DNA from: CADEEV01 sp964442185
Lineage (GTDB): Bacteria > Acidobacteriota > Vicinamibacteria > Fen-336
Direction: 5' to 3'
NCBI GenBank assembly: GCA_964442185.1
Contig: CAYTWT010000009.1
Location: 1-64,000 of the forward strand
Length of the DNA stretch: 64,000 nucleotides
Shown here: in pieces, positions 1 to 4,740 of the stretch
Layout of the letters: every line of letters begins with the position of its first letter
Numbering within the stretch: position 1 is the first letter of the stretch
The notes under the pieces: generated by a model
Database searches by the model: none
Seen by the model: the letters and a program-made list of their open reading frames with translations, nothing else
What the model was told of the DNA's origin: nothing
Translations under genes and position numbers: made by a program

Positions 1-50
1 TGGTGGCGTCCGTGGGGTCAGCGAGGGCAGCCTCCCTACATCATCACATC

Positions 51-79
51 TTGACATCATGGTGAGGTGAAGATACGCT
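51..79 (+). promoter_or_regulatory. Candidate promoter of the first vapBC module
   Basis: A perfect -35 hexamer TTGACA (51-56) is followed after 17 nt by a weak -10 TACGCT (74-79, 3 of 6 consensus bases). The antitoxin ATG at 86 is 6 nt downstream of the -10, so the transcript would begin at or next to the start codon. The GAGGTGA at 64-70 is too far from the ATG to act as a ribosome binding site. Confidence 0.4.
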
Positions 80-85
80 GGCGAA

Positions 86-310
86 ATGAGGACGACCGTC
101 GATCTGGACGCCGATGTACTTCAGGCGGCGCGCAGCCTCGCGCGATCACGCCGGCGAAGCCTTGGAAGAGTCCTGTCCGACCTCGTGCGGCGCGGCCTCG
201 CTCCGCGCCGCGAGGGGTCCCGCCGCGGGTTTCCGGTGTTCCGGATCTCCCCTGAAGCTCCGCCACTGACCTCGGAGAGCGTGGAGCGGGCTCTGGACGA
301 CGAGCCCTGA
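86..310 (+). CDS. VapB-like ribbon-helix-helix antitoxin
   Basis: 74 aa. The N-terminus (MRTTVDLDADVLQAARSLA) is the beta strand plus first helix of a ribbon-helix-helix DNA-binding domain, as in VapB antitoxins that begin MRTTV-LDDD. The C-terminal half, rich in Arg and Pro, is the expected toxin-binding tail. The stop overlaps the start of the PIN-domain toxin by 4 nt, the usual antitoxin-toxin coupling. It should neutralise the toxin and autorepress the operon. No Shine-Dalgarno precedes the ATG. RHH antitoxin subfamilies are hard to separate by eye; the pairing makes the antitoxin role quite sure. Confidence 0.8.
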   Translation: MRTTVDLDADVLQAARSLARSRRRSLGRVLSDLVRRGLAPRREGSRRGFPVFRISPEAPPLTSESVERALDDEP

Positions 311-753
311 CGTTCCTTCTCGACGTCAACGTGCTCGTAGCGCTGGCTTGGCCAAACCACGTGCATCACGAGGCGGCTCATCGGTGGTTTGCCGCCCATC
401 AGCGGGCAAAGCGAAGATGGGCAACCTGCCCCATCACTGAGAGCGGGTTCGTGCGAGTGTCCTCCAACTCCAGGATCGTCCCGGAGGCCCGCTCTCCCGT
501 CGAAGCCATTCAGTTGCTGGAACAGATCGTCGCTCTGCCCGGGCACCAGTTCTGGTCCGACGACGTGTCGATCGTCTCCTCAACACACGTCGCGCGACGA
601 AAGCTGATGGGGCATGGACAGGTGACCGACGCACACCTCCTCGCTCTGGCCATCGCCCGCGCGGGAGTTCTTGCCACCTTCGACGGTGGCATCGCCGAGA
701 TCGTCCCGGATTCTGCGAACGCCGCCACGACGGTTCATGTGATCTCTGTTTGA
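307..753 (+). CDS. VapC-family PIN-domain ribonuclease toxin
   Basis: About 148 aa. The four acidic residues of the PIN active site are present: Asp in LLDVNVL at the N-terminus, Glu in ITESGF, Asp in VTDAHLL and Asp in ATFDGG. The first Asp lies upstream of the first in-frame GTG (331), so translation must begin earlier. The only suitable codon is CTG at 307, giving a CTGA overlap with the antitoxin stop and the usual TFLLDVNVLVALAWP opening. The family cleaves tRNA, rRNA or mRNA when the antitoxin is lost. The start codon is inferred; the domain assignment is secure. Confidence 0.8.
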   Translation: MTFLLDVNVLVALAWPNHVHHEAAHRWFAAHQRAKRRWATCPITESGFVRVSSNSRIVPEARSPVEAIQLLEQIVALPGHQFWSDDVSIVSSTHVARRKLMGHGQVTDAHLLALAIARAGVLATFDGGIAEIVPDSANAATTVHVISV

Positions 754-829
754 TCTGAGGTCTCGGCTCGAGGTGCCCCCAACTCGCCGCTGTCCGCCAG
801 TCAGGGTGATGCGCCCTTTGCTCAGCGCG

Positions 830-868
830 GAGACCACAGCAATGGCATTCACGAGTTCACGGGTTCAT
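830..868 (+). other. Degenerate tRNA-Ala(GGC) fragment, copy 1
   Basis: GAGACCA (830-836), the anticodon-loop segment AATGGCATTCACGAG (841-855) and GGGTTCAT (861-868) match a second fragment at 2363-2417. The segment corresponds to the end of the D arm, the anticodon arm with GGC, and the start of the T arm of tRNA-Ala. The T stem and acceptor are destroyed, so it cannot fold as a tRNA. It lies between two toxin-antitoxin modules and looks like a recombination or integration remnant. Confidence 0.5.
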
Positions 869-934
869 CCTCTCAGCCCTCGGTGGCTCCAGCGGGCCCG
901 CCCGAACGCTGCGGTCGTGGTGGGGCCACGTCAC

Positions 935-964
935 TTGACCCCGGTGGTATGTCGGGGTCATACT
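935..964 (+). promoter_or_regulatory. mazEF promoter with palindromic operator
   Basis: TTGACC (935-940) and CATACT (959-964) form a -35/-10 pair with an 18-nt spacer. Between them is a perfect inverted repeat: TGACCCCG (936-943) and CGGGGTCA (953-960), separated by 9 nt. Its position, covering the -35 and reaching the -10, is what is expected of an autoregulatory operator bound by the antitoxin or antitoxin-toxin complex. The ATG at 971 is 6 nt after the -10, implying a leaderless message. Confidence 0.6.
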
Positions 965-970
965 ATGTTC

Positions 971-1207
971 ATGAAGGTAGCAGTTTCCATACCCGATCCG
1001 ATCTTTCGTGAAGCAGAGCGGATCTCCCGCCGCATCCGGGTGCCTCGCAGCCAGTTCTACGCCCGTGCCCTCGAGGCCTACGTGCGCGAGCGATCTGGCG
1101 AAGACGTCACGGCGCAGCTCAACGAGGTCTACGCGAGGAGCTCGGCGAAACTCGATCCCGCCGCTGAAGCGCTCTCACTCGAGATCCTGAGGCGGGAGAA
1201 GTGGTAG
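971..1207 (+). CDS. MazE-like ribbon-helix-helix antitoxin
   Basis: 78 aa, starting MKVAVSIPDPIFREAERIS, a typical ribbon-helix-helix opening of antitoxins paired with MazF. A second ATG lies two codons upstream (965); 971 is preferred because it coincides with the transcription start predicted from the -10 at 959-964 and with the family's usual first residue. The acidic C-terminal part (YARSSAKLDPAAEALSLEIL) would contact the toxin. It overlaps the toxin start by 7 nt. It should bind and block the MazF endoribonuclease and repress its own promoter through the inverted repeat at 936-960. Confidence 0.82.
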   Translation: MKVAVSIPDPIFREAERISRRIRVPRSQFYARALEAYVRERSGEDVTAQLNEVYARSSAKLDPAAEALSLEILRREKW

Positions 1208-1545
1208 CCCGGCGCGGCGAGATCTGGTGGACGGATTTCGGGCAGCCATTTGGATCGGAACCGGCCTACCGCCGGCCGGCGCTCCTCATTCAGGCCGACG
1301 CGTTCAATCGGAGCTCGATTGCGACGGTTCTCCTGATCCCGCTCACGAGAACCGTCGCCCTGGCCTCAGCGCCGGGCAACGTCTTGTGCCGTCCCCGCGA
1401 TACCGGGCTACCGAAGCCGTCCGTGGTGAACGTCTCACAACTCACCGTCGCGGACCGGCGGAGGCTCATCGAGAAGGCGGGAGCTTTGCCGGGACGACTC
1501 CTGAAACAAGTGGAAGACGGCCTGCGACTCGTGCTCGAGCTCTGA
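1201..1545 (+). CDS. MazF/PemK-family mRNA interferase toxin
   Basis: 114 aa, a standard MazF length. It opens with the family signature RRGEIWWTDFG and continues with RRPALLIQADAFNRS, TVLLIPLT and KPSVVNVSQLTVADRRRL, which make up the SH3-like PemK fold. MazF proteins cut single-stranded mRNA at short motifs. Translation starts at GTG 1201, overlapping the antitoxin end by 7 nt. The frame is intact and the key Arg near the N-terminus is present, so it is probably functional. Confidence 0.85.
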   Translation: MVARRGEIWWTDFGQPFGSEPAYRRPALLIQADAFNRSSIATVLLIPLTRTVALASAPGNVLCRPRDTGLPKPSVVNVSQLTVADRRRLIEKAGALPGRLLKQVEDGLRLVLEL

Positions 1546-1578
1546 TTCTCCCGCCCGTCGGCGGAAGAGGCGTGGCTC

Positions 1579-1617
1579 AGCGGCGCGCCACCCAAGACGC
1601 AGGCGCGCCATGTCTAC
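1579..1617 (+). repeat. 39-bp direct repeat, copy 1
   Basis: Matches 2428-2466 at 35 of 39 positions. Both copies begin AGCGGCGCGC and end GTCTAC, with GACGCAGGCGCGC in the middle. The copies are 849 bp apart and bracket the RHH-MazF module at 1754-2307. Each copy contains GGCGCGC twice. Confidence 0.7.
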
Positions 1618-1737
1618 GCCCTGACCCCCTTCACCGCGCGGACAGCCTTCACCCGAGCTGGCGCCTCTCACCGGTCGCCCCGCGACGCTTCGAGCCTTCC
1701 ACGGCACGGAAATGGTGTCGGGCGTCACGGGCTCGAG

Positions 1738-1743
1738 TAGTAT
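1738..1743 (+). promoter_or_regulatory. -10 hexamer of the RHH-mazF module
   Basis: TAGTAT lies 10 nt before the ATG at 1754. No convincing -35 is visible. The same TAGTAT hexamer precedes the AbrB antitoxin at 2559. Confidence 0.35.
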
Positions 1744-1753
1744 GATCGGGAGT

Positions 1754-1984
1754 ATGAGAGTCAAGACATCGGTCACGATCGACGAACGGGTGCTGAGGGG
1801 CATCGACAAGACCACGACTCGGGCCCGAAGCCGGTCTCGGGTGATCGAGGACGCGGCCCGCGAGTTCCTCGCGCGTCGCGCGCGGGCGGCCAGGGAATCA
1901 CGCGATCTGGAGATCCTCGACCGTTCAGCAGATGCCCTGAACCGGGAGATGGAAGATGTCCTCGCCTATCAGGCCGACGTTTGA
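1754..1984 (+). CDS. Ribbon-helix-helix antitoxin of a MazF-like toxin
   Basis: 76 aa. RVKTSVTIDERVLRGIDK is a ribbon-helix-helix strand and first helix; RARSRSRVIEDAAREFLARR is the second helix. The tail (LEILDRSADALNREMEDVL) is acidic and would wrap the toxin. An in-frame ATG at 1742 is an alternative start. The first 47 nt from 1751 are repeated at 4200-4246, where the same antitoxin start has become fused to another gene. The TGA stop overlaps the TTG start of the toxin by 4 nt. Confidence 0.8.
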   Translation: MRVKTSVTIDERVLRGIDKTTTRARSRSRVIEDAAREFLARRARAARESRDLEILDRSADALNREMEDVLAYQADV

Positions 1985-2307
1985 GGCGAGGCGACCTCTT
2001 CCGCGTGCGTCGGCCGGGCGCAGCCGATCCGAAGCGATCGCGCGTTTTCGCCGTCGTCAGCCGGCAGGCTCTCCTCGACTCGCGATTCTCGACGGTCGTC
2101 TGCGCCCCGGTCTACACACGTCGCGATGGGCTGGCGACGCAGGTCGAGCTCGGCGGCGATGATGGCCTCAAGCACGAATCGAGCATCCACTGCGACGCCC
2201 TCGTGAGCCTGCCGAAGTCCATGCTGACCGACTTCGTGGCCAGCCTCGTGCCGGGACGGATACGTGCCCTCGATCAGGCGCTGCGAGTGGCGTTGGCATT
2301 GGCCTGA
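1981..2307 (+). CDS. MazF/PemK-like endoribonuclease toxin
   Basis: 108 aa, starting at TTG 1981 inside TTGA. RRGDLFRVRRP is the PemK/MazF N-terminal motif, followed by KRSRVFAVVSRQALLDS, TVVCAPVYT and IHCDALVSLPKSML, the conserved core of the second MazF subgroup. It presumably cleaves RNA and is held inactive by the RHH protein just upstream. It differs strongly from the MazF at 1201, so the two modules are not recent duplicates. Confidence 0.8.
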   Translation: MRRGDLFRVRRPGAADPKRSRVFAVVSRQALLDSRFSTVVCAPVYTRRDGLATQVELGGDDGLKHESSIHCDALVSLPKSMLTDFVASLVPGRIRALDQALRVALALA

Positions 2308-2340
2308 CCCGCGTGCGGGGATCACGCGACCCTTGTCTGG

Positions 2341-2417
2341 GGAGGGCCGCTGGCTCGGCGATGAGACCAAGTGAATGGCATTCACGAGGTCATGGGTTCG
2401 ATCCCCATCCAACTCCA
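2341..2417 (+). other. Degenerate tRNA-Ala(GGC)-like sequence, copy 2
   Basis: The anticodon arm has a 7-nt loop ATGGCAT with anticodon GGC (2377-2379) between GTGA and TCAC. The T arm is intact: ATGGG, loop TTCGATC, CCCAT (2392-2408). The 3' segment CCAACTCCA looks like an acceptor strand, but the upstream sequence GGAGGGC pairs only at GGAG/CTCC and the D arm is poor. I read it as a tRNA pseudogene or a 3' fragment left by integration, not a working tRNA. Confidence 0.5.
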
Positions 2418-2427
2418 GCATCAACCT

Positions 2428-2466
2428 AGCGGCGCGCTACCCTAGACGCAGGCGCGCTGTGTCTAC
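2428..2466 (+). repeat. 39-bp direct repeat, copy 2
   Basis: Second copy of the repeat at 1579-1617, differing at four positions. It begins 11 nt after the tRNA-like remnant ends and lies about 70 nt upstream of the AbrB-Doc promoter. Confidence 0.7.
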
Positions 2467-2535
2467 ACTGTGTCTGTTCCTGGCCTCACGGCCACGTGAG
2501 TCACTCCCGGCCCATCCGGGACGGCGAGCCGGTCC

Positions 2536-2572
2536 TTGTCGTGTCCGTACCATCGCTGTAGTATGTACGTAC
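2536..2572 (+). promoter_or_regulatory. Promoter and short palindrome of the abrB-doc module
   Basis: TTGTCG (2536-2541) and TAGTAT (2559-2564) are separated by 17 nt. The self-complementary octamer GTACGTAC (2565-2572) follows directly, at the predicted transcription start and touching the ATG at 2574. It may be part of an autoregulatory operator. No Shine-Dalgarno is present. Confidence 0.5.
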
Positions 2573-2573
2573 G

Positions 2574-2801
2574 ATGCGCAAACGCCTGACGAAGACCGGA
2601 AACAGCCTCGCGCTCGTGCTGGACCGACCCGTGCTCGAAGCCACAGGTATCGGCGCCGCGACCACCGTGGAGATCTCCACCAACGGCGACGTGATCGTGA
2701 TCACACCCGTGCGCCCGAAGAAGCGGGCCGCGAAGCTGGGCTTGGCACTCGATGCGATCAACGCACGCTACGCGGGGGTCTTCAAGCGGCTCGCCGAGTA
2801 G
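2574..2801 (+). CDS. AbrB/MazE-type antitoxin of a Doc toxin
   Basis: 75 aa. RKRLTKTGNSLALVLDRPVLE and GAATTVEISTNGDVIVITP form the swapped-hairpin AbrB (SpoVT-AbrB) DNA-binding fold used by MazE-like antitoxins. The C-terminal part (LALDAINARYAGVFKRLAE) is the likely Doc-binding helix. Classic Doc toxins pair with Phd; an AbrB-type partner is a known variant. The stop is 1 nt before the GTG start of the Fic-fold toxin, so the two are translationally coupled. Confidence 0.8.
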   Translation: MRKRLTKTGNSLALVLDRPVLEATGIGAATTVEISTNGDVIVITPVRPKKRAAKLGLALDAINARYAGVFKRLAE

Positions 2802-2802
2802 G

Positions 2803-3210
2803 GTGAGGAAGCCGCTTTTCCTCACGCTCGACGAAGTCCTGCTCGTCCACACCGATCAGATCCGACGCTATGGCGGGAGTCACGGCGTACGAGACCTGGG
2901 CCTTCTCAGCTCCGCGCTGGCCATGCCCCAAGCCTCGTTCGGGGGAGTGTGTCTGCACACTTCATTTGCCGAGATGGCCGCCGCCTACCTCTTCCACATC
3001 GCGCAGAACCACCCGTTTTTCGATGGCAACAAGCGCGCGGCCCTGGCCACAGCACTGGCTTTCATCTGGCTCGACGACCAGCGCCTCGAGGCCGCTGAGG
3101 ACGAGTTGACGGAGTTGGTGATGGGCGTGGCCACCGGCCAGCTCAGCAAGGCCGAGGCGGCGGTGTTTATCGGCGGCCGCCTCCGCCCCGTGCGCCGAGG
3201 GCGAGCGTGA
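2803..3210 (+). CDS. doc: Doc-type Fic-fold toxin (death on curing)
   Basis: 135 aa, the size of phage P1 Doc. It carries the Fic/Doc core HPFFDGNKRAA, with the catalytic His and phosphate-binding Asn-Lys. LLVHTDQIRRYGGSHGVRD and GLLSSALAMPQASFGG are typical of the Doc family. Doc phosphorylates elongation factor Tu; Fic relatives AMPylate targets. The start is GTG 2803, directly after the antitoxin stop; longer readings extend into the antitoxin in another frame and are rejected. Confidence 0.85.
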   Translation: MRKPLFLTLDEVLLVHTDQIRRYGGSHGVRDLGLLSSALAMPQASFGGVCLHTSFAEMAAAYLFHIAQNHPFFDGNKRAALATALAFIWLDDQRLEAAEDELTELVMGVATGQLSKAEAAVFIGGRLRPVRRGRA

Positions 3211-3234
3211 GACACGCGGCCACAGGGGCCAGGC

Positions 3235-3339
3235 ATGGCGAGCATCACGATCCGAAGGCTCGACGAAAGGACCAAAGTGCGTAACCTGGCCGACTTCGAG
3301 GGCTGCGGCGTCACAGTCGTAGACGCCTGGAAAGCCTGA
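3235..3339 (+). pseudogene. fitAB deletion scar: FitA start fused in frame to FitB end
   Basis: A 34-codon frame. Residues 1-16 (MASITIRRLDERTKVR) are the start of a FitA-like RHH antitoxin. Residues 17-34 (NLADFEGCGVTVVDAWKA) match the last residues of FitB/VapC PIN toxins, which typically end RNV-DFEGCGV-VVNPW. A single in-frame deletion near 3283 would have removed the rest of the antitoxin and almost all of the toxin. The product has no PIN active site and cannot be a toxin; a short RHH strand peptide may still be made. Confidence 0.65.
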
Positions 3340-3431
3340 CAGTCCCGCCTTCGGCCATCGCGGCTGCGCAGGCGCGGCCGACGTACCAGGCCGCGAGGGT
3401 CGCCGCCAACGCCGCCGCCGCATCCCTAAAG

Positions 3432-3440
3432 TGTGATAAT
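3432..3440 (+). promoter_or_regulatory. Extended -10 element of the phd-vapC module
   Basis: TGTGATAAT contains the extended -10 dinucleotide TG and the hexamer GATAAT (3435-3440, 5 of 6 consensus bases). The antitoxin ATG is 8 nt downstream. No -35 or ribosome binding site is apparent, consistent with an extended -10 promoter and a leaderless message. Confidence 0.5.
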
Positions 3441-3448
3441 CTGATTTT

Positions 3449-3718
3449 ATGACGACGCATGTGTCGGCCACCGAGGCGGTCAGGACTTTCTCAGACCTCC
3501 TGAACCGGATTCGCTATCGCGGTGAAGAGTTCGTCGTCGAACGGGCCGGCCAACCGGTGTGCCGCATGACGCCAGCCGCGCCGGCGAAGACTCTGAGCTT
3601 CCGGGATCTGGCCTCCCTGCTGCGGGAGCTCCCGAAGCCGGACGCCGGCTACGCCTCCGACGTGCGACGCGCTGCCCGGAGCCAGGGGCGGCCACCACGA
3701 TCGCCGTGGGGACGCTGA
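3449..3718 (+). CDS. Phd/YefM-family antitoxin
   Basis: 89 aa. HVSATEAVRTFSDLLNRIRY, with EEFVVERAGQPVCRMTPA, is the Phd/YefM DNA-binding fold. The C-terminal region (TLSFRDLASLLRELPKPDAG) would bind the toxin. It overlaps the downstream PIN toxin by 13 nt in a different frame. It should be the antitoxin and autorepressor of the module. The last residues after about position 75 are coded within the toxin overlap. Confidence 0.8.
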   Translation: MTTHVSATEAVRTFSDLLNRIRYRGEEFVVERAGQPVCRMTPAAPAKTLSFRDLASLLRELPKPDAGYASDVRRAARSQGRPPRSPWGR

Positions 3719-4107
3719 TCGATTCGTCGGTCCTTATCGCCGCTGAACGCCAGACGCTCGTTCTCGAAGGCGCCTTGGGGGCGCACGCCGAGGACCCTGT
3801 CGGCATTGCCGCGATCACCGCTTCCGAACTCCTGCACGGCGTCCATCGGGCGGCAACTACCGCGCAACGGCAGGGCCGGGAAGCGTTTGTCGAGAGGCTC
3901 CTCGCCGTGCTTCCTGTCTTCCCTTTCGACCTCGGGACGGCGCGGATCCATGCATCACTGTGGGCGGGCCTCGCCTCGAAAGGGGCGATCGCCGGCTCCC
4001 ATGATCTCCTGATCGGTGCCACGGCGATTGCCCTGGGCTATCGCGTGGCCACCCGCGACCGGCGCAGCTTCGGGAAGATCCCGGGCTTGGAAGTCGTCGT
4101 CCTCTGA
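3706..4107 (+). CDS. VapC-family PIN-domain toxin
   Basis: 133 aa from GTG 3706, which gives the normal PIN opening VGTLIDSSVLIAAE. The acidic active-site residues are visible: Asp in LIDSSVL, Glu in ITASELLHG, Asp in SHDLLIGATA and Asp in VATRDRRSF. The product is predicted to be a metal-dependent ribonuclease blocked by the Phd-type protein upstream. A longer reading from 3559 runs through the antitoxin in another frame and is not needed for the domain. Confidence 0.85.
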   Translation: MGTLIDSSVLIAAERQTLVLEGALGAHAEDPVGIAAITASELLHGVHRAATTAQRQGREAFVERLLAVLPVFPFDLGTARIHASLWAGLASKGAIAGSHDLLIGATAIALGYRVATRDRRSFGKIPGLEVVVL

Positions 4108-4181
4108 ACGAGCTCGGACCCCCGGCCAAGAGACCACGGCCACGCGCCTGTCCGTCTCGTCGGGAAGGCCCGCGGCCCGCG

Positions 4182-4673
4182 ATGGGTGGTATGTTGTGGA
4201 GTACGAGGGTCAAGACATCGGTCACGATCGACGAGACGGTGTTGAGCGCCGACGTCGATGTCACCCTCCGACTGACCCCCGACTCGCCGGAACGTTTCGT
4301 CGGCGAGATGCGGGTGGCCGGCTTCGAGCTTCGGGTGGACGATCCTGAATTCGTGCGCCGCACGCGTGTGCTGCCCTTCGTCCATATCGCCAGCGGCATG
4401 CCCCTCGACGTCGTGCTCGCCGGCTCAGGGCTCGAGGACGAGTTCCTGAGCCGGGCGCGGCTACTGGACATCGCGGGACTGCGCGTGCCGACGATCGATC
4501 CCGAAGACCTGGTCATCGCCAAGGTCCTGGCCGGCCGGCCAAGGGACCTCGGGGACGCACGCGGCCTGTGGCGGGCTCGAGGTCTGGAAATGGACGCAGC
4601 GAGGATCGCAGGGCGCCCAGCCACATGCCAGTCACGGCACGCTTGTTTCCGCGGCAACACCAAGGGAAACTGA
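4182..4673 (+). pseudogene. RHH antitoxin start fused to a truncated AbiEii/DUF6036-type nucleotidyltransferase
   Basis: The first 15 or so codons (RVKTSVTIDETVLS) copy the antitoxin at 1754: 4200-4246 matches 1751-1797 at 41 of 47 nt, with the original ATG changed to ACG. From about 4247 the reading continues as DVDVTLRL, then RTRVLPFVHIASGMPLDVVL and IDPEDLVIAKVLAGRPRDL, recognisable as the middle and end of an AbiEii-like nucleotidyltransferase. The glycine-rich N-terminal strand before DVDVTL is missing, and the last 20 or so residues look foreign. Upstream in-frame ATGs (4182, 4191) could still start translation. I call it a recombination chimera. Confidence 0.6.
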
Positions 4674-4740
4674 ACCTTCCGGCGACACGGCGCCCGCCCG
4701 CCGAACACGTAGCCGGAGAGATCAGGGCGCAAGGAGGACG

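Noticed and set aside
2341..2417. Functional tRNA-Ala gene
   Set aside because: Anticodon and T arms are convincing, but the acceptor strands pair over only 4 bp and the D arm is poor.
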